Positions 31,377 to 39,538 of a DNA stretch of 64,000 nucleotides are shown in pieces (the first letter of the stretch is position 1; every line of letters begins with the position of its first letter). The translations under genes and the position numbers were made by a program. This DNA comes from Pseudomonas_T sp032052615 (lineage in GTDB: Bacteria; Pseudomonadota; Gammaproteobacteria; Pseudomonadales; Pseudomonadaceae). The notes below the pieces were generated by a model, which saw nothing but the letters and a program-made list of their open reading frames with translations, ran no database searches and had not been told where the DNA came from. The stretch is from assembly GCA_032052615.1 (NCBI GenBank), contig DAMBWF010000003.1, positions 310,001 through 374,000 on the forward strand, in the 5' to 3' direction.

Positions 31377-31826
31377 GTGGCTACCAGTCGCGCGGCGCGC
31401 CTGGCGCCGGTGGTCGAGATGGCCGAACGCGCCGAGCGCGAAGCGGCCCGTCAGTTGGGGCACTTCCAAGGGCTGGTGAGCCAGGCCGAAGTCAAGCTCG
31501 GCGATCTGGAGCGCTACCTCGGCGACTACCAGCAGCAGTGGATAGAAGAGGGCCGGCGCGGCGTGTCGGGGCAATGGCTGATGAATTACCAGCGCTTCCT
31601 CAGCCAGCTCGAAACCGCCATCGTCCAGCAACGCCAGAGCCTGCAATGGCACCAGAGCAACCTGGACAAGGCCCGCGAGGCTTGGCAACAGCGCTACGCC
31701 CGCCTGGAGGGGTTGCGCAAGCTGGTGCAGCGCTACCTGGACGAGGCGCGGCTGGCCGCCGACAAGCGCGAGCAGAAACTGTTCGACGAATTGGCCCAGC
31801 GCCTGAAAAGGCGAGAAGAGCCCTGA
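31377..31826 (+). CDS. fliJ: Flagellar export protein FliJ
   Basis: FliJ is a coiled-coil stalk protein that inserts into the FliI hexamer and escorts chaperones. The 149-residue product is almost entirely helical and charged. It starts with GTG (MATSRAARLAPVVEMAERAEREAARQLG) and contains QQWIEEGRRGVSGQWLMNYQRFLSQLE, recognised from Pseudomonas FliJ. The C-terminal half is a long heptad-like helix ending DELAQRLKRREEP. It closes the fliEFGHIJ series; the gap to the next gene holds only a short GAAAAG/CTTTTC inverted repeat (31864-31880). Confidence 0.92.
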   Translation: MATSRAARLAPVVEMAERAEREAARQLGHFQGLVSQAEVKLGDLERYLGDYQQQWIEEGRRGVSGQWLMNYQRFLSQLETAIVQQRQSLQWHQSNLDKAREAWQQRYARLEGLRKLVQRYLDEARLAADKREQKLFDELAQRLKRREEP

Positions 31827-31904
31827 TCGCGGTTGCCCTGCGGGGATGTGGGTGCTACATCTTGAAAAGACGCGCTTTTCATCCAGCTACAAGGAGTTCT
31901 CCCC

Positions 31905-32210
31905 ATGGCCATCACCTCGCTGCCCTCGGCGGACGGGAAAGAGCTGACCATCTCCATCCAGGGACGTTTCGATTTCAGCGCGCATCAGGATTTTCGGGAT
32001 TCCTACGAGCGGGCTGGCACGACGCCAGAGCGTTACGTCATCGACTTGAAGGGCACCACCTACCTCGACAGCTCGGCGCTGGGCATGCTGCTCTTGTTGC
32101 GTGACCACGCGGGGGGCGATACCGCCCAGATCCGGCTGATCAATTGCAGTCCGGATGTTCGCAAGATCCTCGCCATTTCCAACTTCGAACAACTGTTCAG
32201 CATCCACTGA
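31905..32210 (+). CDS. hsbA: STAS-domain anti-sigma-factor antagonist (HsbA-like)
   Basis: The 101-residue protein is a single STAS domain. The phospho-acceptor serine is in LKGTTYLDSSALGMLLLLRDHA, the typical DSSxLG motif. In P. aeruginosa HsbA cycles between binding the anti-sigma factor FlgM and a diguanylate cyclase, depending on phosphorylation by HsbR. The order here (STAS, then receiver-phosphatase-kinase, then Hpt) reproduces the hsbA-hsbR-hptB set, but located between fliJ and fliK. An AAGGAG ribosome site precedes the ATG. The stop overlaps the next gene (TGATG), so levels of HsbA and HsbR are coupled. Orthology is inferred from order and domain content. Confidence 0.85.
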   Translation: MAITSLPSADGKELTISIQGRFDFSAHQDFRDSYERAGTTPERYVIDLKGTTYLDSSALGMLLLLRDHAGGDTAQIRLINCSPDVRKILAISNFEQLFSIH

Positions 32211-33919
32211 TGGAGGCGGCGCCCGAACGCCTGTCCATCCTCGTCGCCGAGGACAACGCGGCCGACCGCATGCTGCTTTCCACCATCGTCAGTCGCCAGG
32301 GACATCGTGCCCTGACGGCGAGCAACGGCCTGGAGGCGGTGGCCCTGTTCCAGAGCGAACGACCGCACATGGTGCTGATGGACGCTCTGATGCCGGTGAT
32401 GGATGGCTTCGAGGCGGCCCGTCGAATCAGGTCGCTCGCCGGCGACGCGCTGATACCGATCATCTTCCTCACATCCCTGACCGAGAGCGAGGCGCTGGTC
32501 CGCTGCCTGGAGGCCGGGGGCGACGACTTTCTCGCCAAGCCCTACAACCGGGTGATTCTCGAGGCCAAGATCAAGGCCCTGAATCGCCTGCGCCTCTTGC
32601 AGGAAACGGTGCTGCACCAGCGCGACCTGATCGCCCGGCACAACGAGCATCTGGTGACCGAGCAGCGGGTGGCCAAGGCCGTGTTCGACAAGGTGGCCCA
32701 CTCCGGCTGCCTCGGTTCGCCCAACATCCGCTACCTGCAATCCCCCTACGCGCTGTTCAACGGCGATCTTCTGCTGGCGGCGTTCAAGCCGTCCGGGGGC
32801 ATGCACGTGCTGCTCGGCGACTTCACCGGCCATGGCTTGCCGGCGGCCATCGGCGCAATGCCCCTGGCGGACGTGTTCTACAGCATGACCGCCAAAGGGC
32901 ATGCCATGGCCGACATCCTCCGCGAGGCCAACGCCAAGCTGAAGCGCATCCTGCCGGTCGGGGTCTTCTGTTGCGCCACGCTGATCAACCTCAGTTTCCA
33001 ACGGCGGGTGGTGGAAGTCTGGAACGGCGGGCTGCCCGACGGCTATCTGCGCCGAGCGTCCCAAGGCGACCTGGTACCCTTGGTGTCCCGGCACCTGCCC
33101 CTCGGGGTGCTGGAGCCCAGCGCCTTCGACGACAAGTACGAGGTGTACCCACTGGGCCTCGGCGATCGCATTTTCCTTTGGTCCGACGGTGTGCTGGAAA
33201 CCTGTAACACGGAAGGGGAAGCCTTCGGCGAGGAACGATTGCGCGCGGTGTTTCGCGAAAACCAGCGCCCCGAGCGGCTGTTCGATGACATCCAGCAGGC
33301 CCTGGTGGGGTTTCGGGGCGAGACCCACGACGACGTCAGCATGATCGAGCTGACCTTGGTGGAGGAAGATTCGCTGAACCGTCCACCCCAGCCCTTCATC
33401 GACAGCGGCCTGCTGGTGCCGCTGGACTGGTCGGCCCAGTTCGAATTCCGCCCCCGAACGCTCCGGTGTTTCAATCCGCTGCCCTATCTCATGCAGCCGC
33501 TGCTTGACGTGCAGGGCCTGCGTGCCCAGGCCGGGGCGTTGTACACGGTGTTCGCCGAACTGTATTCCAACGCGTTGGAGCATGGCGTTATCGGCCTGGA
33601 TTCCTCGCTCAAGCGCGATGCCCACGGGTTCGCCCGTTACTACCGGGAGCGCAGCGAGCGACTGGCGAAGCTGGAGACCGGCTATGTGCGTTTTCACCTG
33701 GCCTTGCAGCAGGACGAGACGGGAGCGGGACGCCTGGTCGTTCGCGTCGAGGACAGCGGCCCCGGTTTCGACGCTCAGGCCGCGCTGCGGTCGCAGCCTC
33801 CCAGCGGGCAGTTGAGCGGGCGCGGCTTGCGCCTGATCAGCCAGCTCAGTTCCCACTGCGACTGGTCGAGCGATGGCCAGGGCGTGCGCGTGGAGTTTGT
33901 CTGGCCCCCTCAGGCATAA
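32210..33919 (+). CDS. hsbR: Response regulator with PP2C phosphatase and HATPase domains (HsbR-like)
   Basis: The 569-residue protein has three domains. Residues about 1-125 are a receiver (LSILVAEDNAADRML, phospho-acceptor in LMDALMPVMDG, Lys in FLAKPY). Residues about 190-385 are a SpoIIE-type PP2C phosphatase (LLGDFTGHGLPAAIG, IFLWSDGVLE, HDDVSMIEL, supplying the metal-binding Asp residues). Residues about 430-569 are a GHKL ATPase (ELYSNALEHGV, VEDSGPGFD, LSGRGLRLIS). This is the architecture of HsbR, which can both phosphorylate and dephosphorylate its STAS partner HsbA under control of HptB. The start at 32210 overlaps the hsbA stop; a longer N-terminus would run through hsbA and was rejected. 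Confidence 0.88.
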   Translation: MEAAPERLSILVAEDNAADRMLLSTIVSRQGHRALTASNGLEAVALFQSERPHMVLMDALMPVMDGFEAARRIRSLAGDALIPIIFLTSLTESEALVRCLEAGGDDFLAKPYNRVILEAKIKALNRLRLLQETVLHQRDLIARHNEHLVTEQRVAKAVFDKVAHSGCLGSPNIRYLQSPYALFNGDLLLAAFKPSGGMHVLLGDFTGHGLPAAIGAMPLADVFYSMTAKGHAMADILREANAKLKRILPVGVFCCATLINLSFQRRVVEVWNGGLPDGYLRRASQGDLVPLVSRHLPLGVLEPSAFDDKYEVYPLGLGDRIFLWSDGVLETCNTEGEAFGEERLRAVFRENQRPERLFDDIQQALVGFRGETHDDVSMIELTLVEEDSLNRPPQPFIDSGLLVPLDWSAQFEFRPRTLRCFNPLPYLMQPLLDVQGLRAQAGALYTVFAELYSNALEHGVIGLDSSLKRDAHGFARYYRERSERLAKLETGYVRFHLALQQDETGAGRLVVRVEDSGPGFDAQAALRSQPPSGQLSGRGLRLISQLSSHCDWSSDGQGVRVEFVWPPQA

Positions 33920-33996
33920 TCGAGCGCCGCGCGACGCGTCCGACGGTAGCGCGTCGGTGGGCGTCTTCCGTTCCACTCACGATGACCGAGGATGCC

Positions 33997-34350
33997 ATGT
34001 CCCTTGTCCACCTCGATGACGCTGTGCTGATCGCATTGCAGGACTTCATGGGCGACGAGTATCCGGTTCTGCTGGACACTTACCTTCTCGACTCGGAGGA
34101 GCGCCTGCGCACCTTGCGCGAGGCGGAAGGCCATGGCGACATGCAGGCCCTGAGGCTGGCGGTCCACAGCTTCAAGGGAAGTTGCAGCAACGTCGGCGCG
34201 GCCCATCTCGCCGCCTTGTGCAAGGAGCTGGAAGAGGTGGCCCGGCGCGAGCAATCCGCCGAGGCGCGGGGCTGGATCCAGCGGATCGAAGAAGAATTCA
34301 CCCATGTCCGTCGGCTGTTCCAGGCCGAGCGGTCGCGCTTTTCCTCCTAG
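33997..34350 (+). CDS. hptB: Histidine phosphotransfer protein (HptB-like)
   Basis: The 117-residue protein is a stand-alone Hpt four-helix bundle. The phospho-accepting histidine is in RLAVHSFKGSCSNVGAAHLA (the HxxKGS signature). LQDFMGDEYPVLLDTYLLDSEERLRTL forms the first helices. HptB collects phosphate from several hybrid kinases (RetS-linked in P. aeruginosa) and passes it to HsbR, coupling surface sensing to flagella and biofilm. The ATG at 33997 is chosen for GAGG at the right distance; an ATG at 33982 would add five residues. Confidence 0.87.
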   Translation: MSLVHLDDAVLIALQDFMGDEYPVLLDTYLLDSEERLRTLREAEGHGDMQALRLAVHSFKGSCSNVGAAHLAALCKELEEVARREQSAEARGWIQRIEEEFTHVRRLFQAERSRFSS

Positions 34351-34373
34351 CGTCTCGTTTTTGACGCAAGACC

Positions 34374-34389
34374 TGGCCCGAGGCTTGCA
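34374..34389 (+). promoter_or_regulatory. Sigma-54 (RpoN) promoter of fliK
   Basis: TGGCCCGAGGCTTGCA has GG at 34375-34376 and GC at 34387-34388 with the correct spacing. A single change (CCC for CAC) separates the -24 box from consensus. It lies just after hptB and 47 bases before the fliK ATG. Confidence 0.8.
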
Positions 34390-34435
34390 GAGCATCCGCA
34401 CGATCCTTTTCATGGTCGATAGACGGAGACCTCTC

Positions 34436-35824
34436 ATGCCCGTTGCTTCCGATCTGCTCCTGCAGACGACTCCCGACGTGAAGTCGAAGAGTGCCCCCAA
34501 GGCCTCGTCGCGTCCCACTCAGAGCGGTCGCGACGAGGCGTCCAGTTTCGCCAACGTTTACGCCCGGGAGCGTCAGGCGAAACCGGCGGAGCGTCCCGAG
34601 CGCAGCGACGGGCCTTCCAGGCCCGCCGCCGACAAGGGAAAGGACACCAAGCGCAAGGAAACCCCCGCCGACGAGGGTGGCCAGACCCCACCCGCGGTTG
34701 CCGAAAGCGGCAAGCCCTTGCCGGCCGAGCCCACGGTCGCCCCGACCGGCGGAGCCGAGACGGTCGTGGAAGGGGAGGCGATCGAGCCGTCCGAGCCGAC
34801 CCTCGACCCCTTGCTATTGCTGGGCATGAGTGGGCAAGCGCCCGTCCCGCCGCCGACCGCGGCGCCCGAGGCTCCGTCGGTGTCGCCCGATACGACCGAT
34901 GATGCGCCTCTCGACGCCGTTTCCGTGCTTCCGCCGCCGACGGCCGGCGTGCTGGGCAGCGGCCCGACCGGCATGACGGAAGCCAGTCACGACCCCGTCC
35001 AGGATGACCTGAATAGCGCGCTGACCGTCAAGCTGACCCTCGATCAGAGCGCCCAGCAGGCGCAGACGACCGCGGCGACCAACGGGCAGAGCGCGGCCAG
35101 CGCCTCGGCGGCGTCCTCCGCGAGTCAGACCCAGGCGGATTTCAGCGAGGCCATGGCCAACCTGCTGAACGCCTCCCCCCAGAAACCCGAGGAGGCGACG
35201 GGCGAAAGCGGGCTCACGGTCGGAGAAGGGCTCAAGGGCGATACCCTGGACGGCGAGGCGACCCACACGCCGACCGAGCTGCGCAACGAGGCCTTCGCCA
35301 GCCGGCTGAGCGCGCTCGGCCAAGCCATCGGTCAGCAGAATGCCTCGTTGCAGAAAGCGCTGCCGCTGGTTCCCGGCGAGGCGGTATCGATGCAGCACAA
35401 CGCTTGGAGCGAGGCGGTGGTCGACCGGGTGATGTGGCTCTCCAGCCAGAACCTGAAGTCCGCTGAAATCCAGCTCGACCCCGCGGAGCTGGGGCGGCTC
35501 GAAGTGCGCGTCAACCTGGCACAAGACCAGTCCGCCCAGGTGACCTTCGTCAGTCCCAATGCCAACGTGCGCGATGCGCTGGAAGGGCAGATGCACCGGC
35601 TTCGCGACCTGTTCTCTCAACAGGGCATGAGCCAGCTCGACGTGAGCGTCTCCGACCAGTCCCTTTCTCGCAACTGGCAAGGTCAGCAGCAGGGTGGCGA
35701 CGGCGGTCGCCGGGGAGGGCGCGGCCAGGACGGAAGCGCCGGCGAGGAGGTGGCGCTGGGCATCAGCGAAATCCGGCACAATCCGTCCACGGGTGCCCGC
35801 AGCCTGGTCGATTACTACGCCTGA
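34436..35824 (+). CDS. fliK: Flagellar hook-length control protein FliK
   Basis: FliK measures the hook and switches export specificity through FlhB. The 462-residue protein has a long low-complexity N-terminal and central region rich in Pro, Ala, Ser, Thr and Gln (about 20-280), expected of the secreted ruler. The conserved C-terminal Flg_hook domain (about 320-410) includes WSEAVVDRVMWLSSQNLKSA, QLDPAELGRLEVRVNL and LRDLFSQQGMSQLDVSVSD. The start at 34436 has a GGAG ribosome site. Upstream in-frame ATGs would start before or inside the promoter and were not used. A second FliK-like gene exists at 56768-58306. Confidence 0.95.
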   Translation: MPVASDLLLQTTPDVKSKSAPKASSRPTQSGRDEASSFANVYARERQAKPAERPERSDGPSRPAADKGKDTKRKETPADEGGQTPPAVAESGKPLPAEPTVAPTGGAETVVEGEAIEPSEPTLDPLLLLGMSGQAPVPPPTAAPEAPSVSPDTTDDAPLDAVSVLPPPTAGVLGSGPTGMTEASHDPVQDDLNSALTVKLTLDQSAQQAQTTAATNGQSAASASAASSASQTQADFSEAMANLLNASPQKPEEATGESGLTVGEGLKGDTLDGEATHTPTELRNEAFASRLSALGQAIGQQNASLQKALPLVPGEAVSMQHNAWSEAVVDRVMWLSSQNLKSAEIQLDPAELGRLEVRVNLAQDQSAQVTFVSPNANVRDALEGQMHRLRDLFSQQGMSQLDVSVSDQSLSRNWQGQQQGGDGGRRGGRGQDGSAGEEVALGISEIRHNPSTGARSLVDYYA

Positions 35825-35862
35825 CCTGCGCCGGCGCGTCCCGCTGTTCTAGACTGAGCATA

Positions 35863-35883
35863 CCGGCCGCCCGGCGCGGCCGG
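35863..35883 (+). repeat. GC-rich inverted repeat between fliK and fliL
   Basis: CCGGCCGC (35863-35870) is the reverse complement of GCGGCCGG (35876-35883), with a 5-base loop. The 8-bp all-GC hairpin lacks a T tract, so it is not a classical terminator. It is the only structure noticed in the 195-base gap, and no convincing promoter for fliL was found there. Confidence 0.5.
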
Positions 35884-36019
35884 CCATTGCCCATGGGTGA
35901 CAGGGCCCGGGGATACTGGTATACCGCGCCCCGCCGCTCACGCTGACCCGGCGTGGGTACGTGGCCGTTTCGCGCCACCACCCGCGGCATCGACCACCCT
36001 CTAGCGACGGATTATTGGC

Positions 36020-36547
36020 ATGGCGAAAAAGAACGCGGACGCGGCGCCCGGCGAGGAAAAGCCGGCCGGCAAGAGCAAACTCAAGCTGATCATCCTTATC
36101 GTGGTCGTCCTGCTGCTGGCGATCGGCCTGTCGGTGGGGGGCACTTGGTTCTTCCTCAGCCGCCATCAGGCCGGCGAGGCGAAGGACGAGGCGGCGAAGA
36201 GCGCCGAAGCGGCGGCTCCGGTCAAGCAGGCCGCGTTGTACGAACCCATCGCTCCGGCCTTCGTGGTCAACTTCAACCAGAACGGGCGCCAGCGCTACAT
36301 GCAGGTCAGCCTGGCCCTGATGGGGCGGGACAAGGCCGAGATGGATGCCTTGAAGGTCTACATGCCGCAGATTCGCAACGAAATGGTGATGCTGTTCTCC
36401 AGTCAGGATTTCGATAATCTGGCGGCTCCCGTCGGACGGGAAATGCTCCGGCAGCAAGCCACCGCCAAGGTCCAGGAACTGTCCAAGAAAGAAACCGGCA
36501 AGCTGGCGGTCGAACAAGTGCTTTTCACCAATTTCGTATTGCAGTAA
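36020..36547 (+). CDS. fliL: Flagellar basal body-associated protein FliL
   Basis: FliL forms a ring around the stator and stabilises torque under load. The 175-residue protein has a lysine-rich cytoplasmic N-terminus, one membrane helix at about 22-46 (LIILIVVVLLLAIGLSVGGTWFF) and a periplasmic FliL domain. The domain contains APAFVVNFNQNGRQRYMQVSLALMGRD, MPQIRNEMVMLFSSQDFDNL and KLAVEQVLFTNFVLQ at the C-terminus. It starts the fliLMNOPQR-flhB series; fliM begins 10 bases after its stop. Confidence 0.94.
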   Translation: MAKKNADAAPGEEKPAGKSKLKLIILIVVVLLLAIGLSVGGTWFFLSRHQAGEAKDEAAKSAEAAAPVKQAALYEPIAPAFVVNFNQNGRQRYMQVSLALMGRDKAEMDALKVYMPQIRNEMVMLFSSQDFDNLAAPVGREMLRQQATAKVQELSKKETGKLAVEQVLFTNFVLQ

Positions 36548-36557
36548 GGCAACGACG

Positions 36558-37529
36558 ATGGCCGTACAAGACCTGCTGTCACAGGATGAGATCGATGCGC
36601 TGCTGCATGGGGTCGACGATGGCCTTGTGGAGACCGAGGCCGATGCCGACCCCGCCAGCGTCAAAAGCTACGATCTCACCAGCCAGGACCGCATTGTCCG
36701 CGGGCGCATGCCCACCCTGGAAATGATCAACGAGCGTTTCGCCCGCTATACCCGCATCAGCATGTTCAACCTGCTGCGCCGCTCCGCCGACGTGGCGGTC
36801 GGTGGCGTGCAGGTGATGAAGTTCGGTGAGTACGTGCATTCGCTGTATGTCCCCACCAGTCTCAACCTGGTGAAGATGAAGCCGTTGCGCGGCACGGCGC
36901 TTTTCATCCTCGACGCCAAGCTGGTGTTCAAGCTGGTGGACAACTTCTTCGGCGGCGATGGCCGTCACGCCAAGATCGAGGGCCGCGAGTTCACACCCAC
37001 CGAGCTGCGGGTGGTGCGCATGGTGCTGGACCAGGCGTTCGTCGACCTGAGCGAAGCCTGGCACGCGGTGCTCGACATCAATTTCGAATACATCAACTCC
37101 GAGGTAAACCCGGCGTTGGCGAACATCGTCAGCCCCAGCGAGGTCGTGGTGGTATCCACCTTCCACATCGAGCTGGACGGCGGGGGTGGCGACCTGCACG
37201 TCACCATGCCCTACGCGATGATCGAGCCGATCCGGGAGATGCTCGACGCGGGCTTCCAATCCGACGTGGATGACCAGGACGAGCGCTGGAACAAGGCGCT
37301 ACGCGAGGACATCCTCGACGTCAGCGTGCCGGTGAGCGCGACGGTGGTGCGTCGCCAGTTGCGTTTGCGCGACATCCTGCACATGCAGCCCGGGGATGTG
37401 ATCCCCGTGGAAATGCCCGAATTCATGATCATGCGCGCCAACGGCGTGCCGGCCTTCAAGGCCAAGCTGGGCGCCCACAAGGGCAACCTGTCCCTGCAGA
37501 TCATCGACTCCATCGACCGTCAGCGCTGA
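36558..37529 (+). CDS. fliM: Flagellar motor switch protein FliM
   Basis: FliM is the C-ring protein that receives CheY-P. The 323-residue product begins MAVQDLLSQDEIDALLHGV; LSQDEIDALL is the CheY-binding peptide. The middle domain contains LEMINERFARYTRISMFNLLR and the GG-loop region KLVDNFFGGDGRHAKIEGREFTPTE used for FliG contact. The C-terminal SpoA domain (VRRQLRLRDILHMQPGDVIPVEMPE) pairs with FliN. Motifs and length are normal. Confidence 0.97.
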   Translation: MAVQDLLSQDEIDALLHGVDDGLVETEADADPASVKSYDLTSQDRIVRGRMPTLEMINERFARYTRISMFNLLRRSADVAVGGVQVMKFGEYVHSLYVPTSLNLVKMKPLRGTALFILDAKLVFKLVDNFFGGDGRHAKIEGREFTPTELRVVRMVLDQAFVDLSEAWHAVLDINFEYINSEVNPALANIVSPSEVVVVSTFHIELDGGGGDLHVTMPYAMIEPIREMLDAGFQSDVDDQDERWNKALREDILDVSVPVSATVVRRQLRLRDILHMQPGDVIPVEMPEFMIMRANGVPAFKAKLGAHKGNLSLQIIDSIDRQR

Positions 37530-37598
37530 CGGCCGTTGTTTTCAACGCGGCTGCCTGGCGGCCGCACGAGCGTATCGAAGAGCCAGACGAGGTCACGA

Positions 37599-38069
37599 AT
37601 GGCAGACGAACAGGAAAACACCTCTCCCGAGGAACAGGCGCTGGCGGACGAGTGGGCCGCCGCGCTGGCGGAGGCCGGCGACAACGCGAATCAGGACGAC
37701 ATCGACGCCATGATGAACCAGGCGTCGGCCGCTCCGCCCGCCGCGCCACGGGTTCCCATGGAGGATTTCGCCAGCGCGCCGCGCTCCAACGAGCCGGTCA
37801 GCCTGGATGGCCCCAACCTGGACGTGATCCTCGACATCCCGGTTTCCATTTCCATGGAAGTGGGGAACACCGACATTACCATCCGCAACCTGCTGCAATT
37901 GAACCAGGGCTCGGTGATCGAACTGGATCGACTGGCGGGCGAGCCCCTCGATGTGCTGGTCAATGGGACGCTGATCGCTCATGGCGAGGTGGTGGTGGTG
38001 AACGAGAAGTTCGGCATCCGCCTGACCGACGTCATCAGCCCCAGCGAACGCATCAAGCGGTTGCGCTGA
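37599..38069 (+). CDS. fliN: Flagellar motor switch protein FliN
   Basis: FliN completes the C ring and docks FliH. The 156-residue protein has an acidic, disordered N-terminus (ENTSPEEQALADEWAAALAEAG) and a C-terminal SpoA domain: LDVILDIPVSISMEVGNTDITIRNLLQL, GSVIELDRLAGEPLDVLVNG, EKFGIRLTDVISPSERIKRL. The ATG at 37599 has an ACGAGG ribosome site; an in-frame start at 37536 would add an Arg/Ser-rich stretch not seen in the family. fliO begins one base after the stop. Confidence 0.96.
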   Translation: MADEQENTSPEEQALADEWAAALAEAGDNANQDDIDAMMNQASAAPPAAPRVPMEDFASAPRSNEPVSLDGPNLDVILDIPVSISMEVGNTDITIRNLLQLNQGSVIELDRLAGEPLDVLVNGTLIAHGEVVVVNEKFGIRLTDVISPSERIKRLR

Positions 38070-38070
38070 C

Positions 38071-38493
38071 ATGCGGGCCCTCCTGTTGCTCGCCGCCGCG
38101 CCCCTGGCCGTCCTGGGCGCCGAACCCGCCAAGGGTCCGGCCGTGGCGGGAGGCGGGGTCGGCGGCCAACTGGCGCAGATGCTGTTCGGCCTCCTGCTGG
38201 TGGTCGGGCTGATCCTCCTGCTGGCCTGGCTGCTGCGGCGCGTCCAGCGGATCGGTCCGCGTTCCGGCGGCCAGGTGATCAGGTTGATCGCCAGTCAGGC
38301 CCTTGGGCCCCGCGATCGCCTGGTGCTGGTGCAGGTGGGAGGGGAGCAGGTGCTGCTGGGTCTGAGCGCCGGGCGGATCACCCCCTTGCATGTGCTGAAA
38401 GAGCCGGTGCATCTGCCCGATGCCGAGCCGGCCTCCGCAGAGTTCGCCCAGCGCCTGATGGAGCTGCTGGGCAAGGATAAGGACAAGACCTGA
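38071..38493 (+). CDS. fliO: Flagellar biosynthesis protein FliO
   Basis: FliO is a small membrane protein that helps assemble the FliP pore. The 140-residue product has an N-terminal hydrophobic signal-like segment (MRALLLLAAAPLAVLGAEP). A membrane helix follows at about 36-54 (QMLFGLLLVVGLILLLAWLL), then a cytoplasmic FliO domain containing SQALGPRDRLVLVQVGGEQVLLGLSAGRITPLHVL. It overlaps fliP by one base (TGATG). FliO is poorly conserved, so operon position contributes to the call. Confidence 0.92.
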   Translation: MRALLLLAAAPLAVLGAEPAKGPAVAGGGVGGQLAQMLFGLLLVVGLILLLAWLLRRVQRIGPRSGGQVIRLIASQALGPRDRLVLVQVGGEQVLLGLSAGRITPLHVLKEPVHLPDAEPASAEFAQRLMELLGKDKDKT

Positions 38494-39248
38494 TGCGCGT
38501 CTGGCGCTTGCTTTTCGCCCTGCTCCTGATGCTGGGCGCGCCGTTGGCGCTGGGCGCCGACAACCCGTTGTCGATCCCGGCGATCACCCTGAGCACCAAC
38601 CCTCAGGGTCAGCAGGAATATTCGGTCAGCCTGCAGATCCTGCTGATCATGACGGCGCTGAGCTTCATTCCCGCGTTCGTCATGCTGATGACCAGCTTCA
38701 CCCGGATCATCATCGTGTTCTCCATCCTGCGTCAGGCCCTGGGGTTGCAGCAGACCCCCTCCAACCAGATTCTCCTGGGGCTGGCGCTATTTCTGACGAT
38801 GTTCATCATGGGCCCGGTGTTCGACCAGATAAACCGCGACGCCCTACAGCCCTATCTCAACGAGCAACTCACCGCCCAGGTGGCCATCGACAAGGCTCAG
38901 GTGCCACTGAAGAACTTCATGCTGGCCCAGACCCGGCAATCGGACCTCGACCTGTTCGTGCGCCTGTCCCGGCGCACCGACATCGCCACGCCTATGGACA
39001 CGCCCCTGACCATCCTGGTGCCGGCCTTCGTCACCTCCGAGCTGAAAACCGCCTTCCAGATCGGTTTCATGATCTTCATTCCCTTCCTGATCATCGACCT
39101 GGTGGTTTCCAGCGTGCTGATGGCCATGGGGATGATGATGCTGTCGCCGCTGATCATTTCCCTGCCGTTCAAAATCATGCTGTTCGTTCTGGTGGACGGC
39201 TGGGCATTGATCATCGGCACCCTCGCCAGCAGTTTCGGCGGCGTATGA
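38493..39248 (+). CDS. fliP: Flagellar type III export gate protein FliP
   Basis: FliP pentamers form the export channel with FliQ and FliR. The 251-residue protein has a cleavable N-terminal signal (LLFALLLMLGAPLALGADNP) and four membrane segments. The conserved stretches TSFTRIIIVFSILRQALGLQQTPSNQILLGLALFLTMF (in parts), FTPAFVTSELKTAFQIGF-like LVPAFVTSELKTAFQIGF and DLVVSSVLMAMGMMMLSP are hallmarks of the FliP/SctR family. Gene order fliO-P-Q-R is intact. Confidence 0.97.
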   Translation: MRVWRLLFALLLMLGAPLALGADNPLSIPAITLSTNPQGQQEYSVSLQILLIMTALSFIPAFVMLMTSFTRIIIVFSILRQALGLQQTPSNQILLGLALFLTMFIMGPVFDQINRDALQPYLNEQLTAQVAIDKAQVPLKNFMLAQTRQSDLDLFVRLSRRTDIATPMDTPLTILVPAFVTSELKTAFQIGFMIFIPFLIIDLVVSSVLMAMGMMMLSPLIISLPFKIMLFVLVDGWALIIGTLASSFGGV

Positions 39249-39261
39249 CGGAGCTCCTGCG

Positions 39262-39531
39262 ATGACGCCCGAAGTAGCGATTGACCTGTTTCGTCAGGCC
39301 CTCTGGCTGACCGTGGTGATGGTGACCGTGCTGGTGATCCCCAGCCTGCTGGTCGGCTTGGTGGTGGCCATGTTCCAGGCCGCCACCCAGATCAACGAGC
39401 AGACCCTGAGTTTTCTGCCACGCCTGCTGGTGATGTTGTTCACCCTGATGTGGGCGGGCCCTTGGCTGACGCGTCAGTTCATGGAATACATGCAGACGCT
39501 GATCCAGAACATCCCCCAGTTGATCGGCTGA
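39262..39531 (+). CDS. fliQ: Flagellar type III export gate protein FliQ
   Basis: This 89-residue protein has two membrane helices (about 15-38 and 50-72) joined by the conserved FQAATQINEQTLSFLPR loop. It corresponds to FliQ/SctS, four copies of which wrap the FliP-FliR core. It starts MTPEVAIDLFRQALWLT and ends IQNIPQLIG as in other pseudomonads. It sits 13 bases after fliP and 7 bases before fliR. Confidence 0.96.
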   Translation: MTPEVAIDLFRQALWLTVVMVTVLVIPSLLVGLVVAMFQAATQINEQTLSFLPRLLVMLFTLMWAGPWLTRQFMEYMQTLIQNIPQLIG

Positions 39532-39538
39532 AGCGGCG

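Noticed and set aside
31864..31880. GAAAAG/CTTTTC inverted repeat before the HsbA-like gene as a terminator of fliJ
   Set aside because: The 6-bp A/T-rich stem with no T tract is too weak to call a terminator.
32060..33976. Reverse-strand open frame opposite the HsbR-like gene
   Set aside because: The forward frame carries full receiver, PP2C and ATPase motifs; the reverse translation has none.
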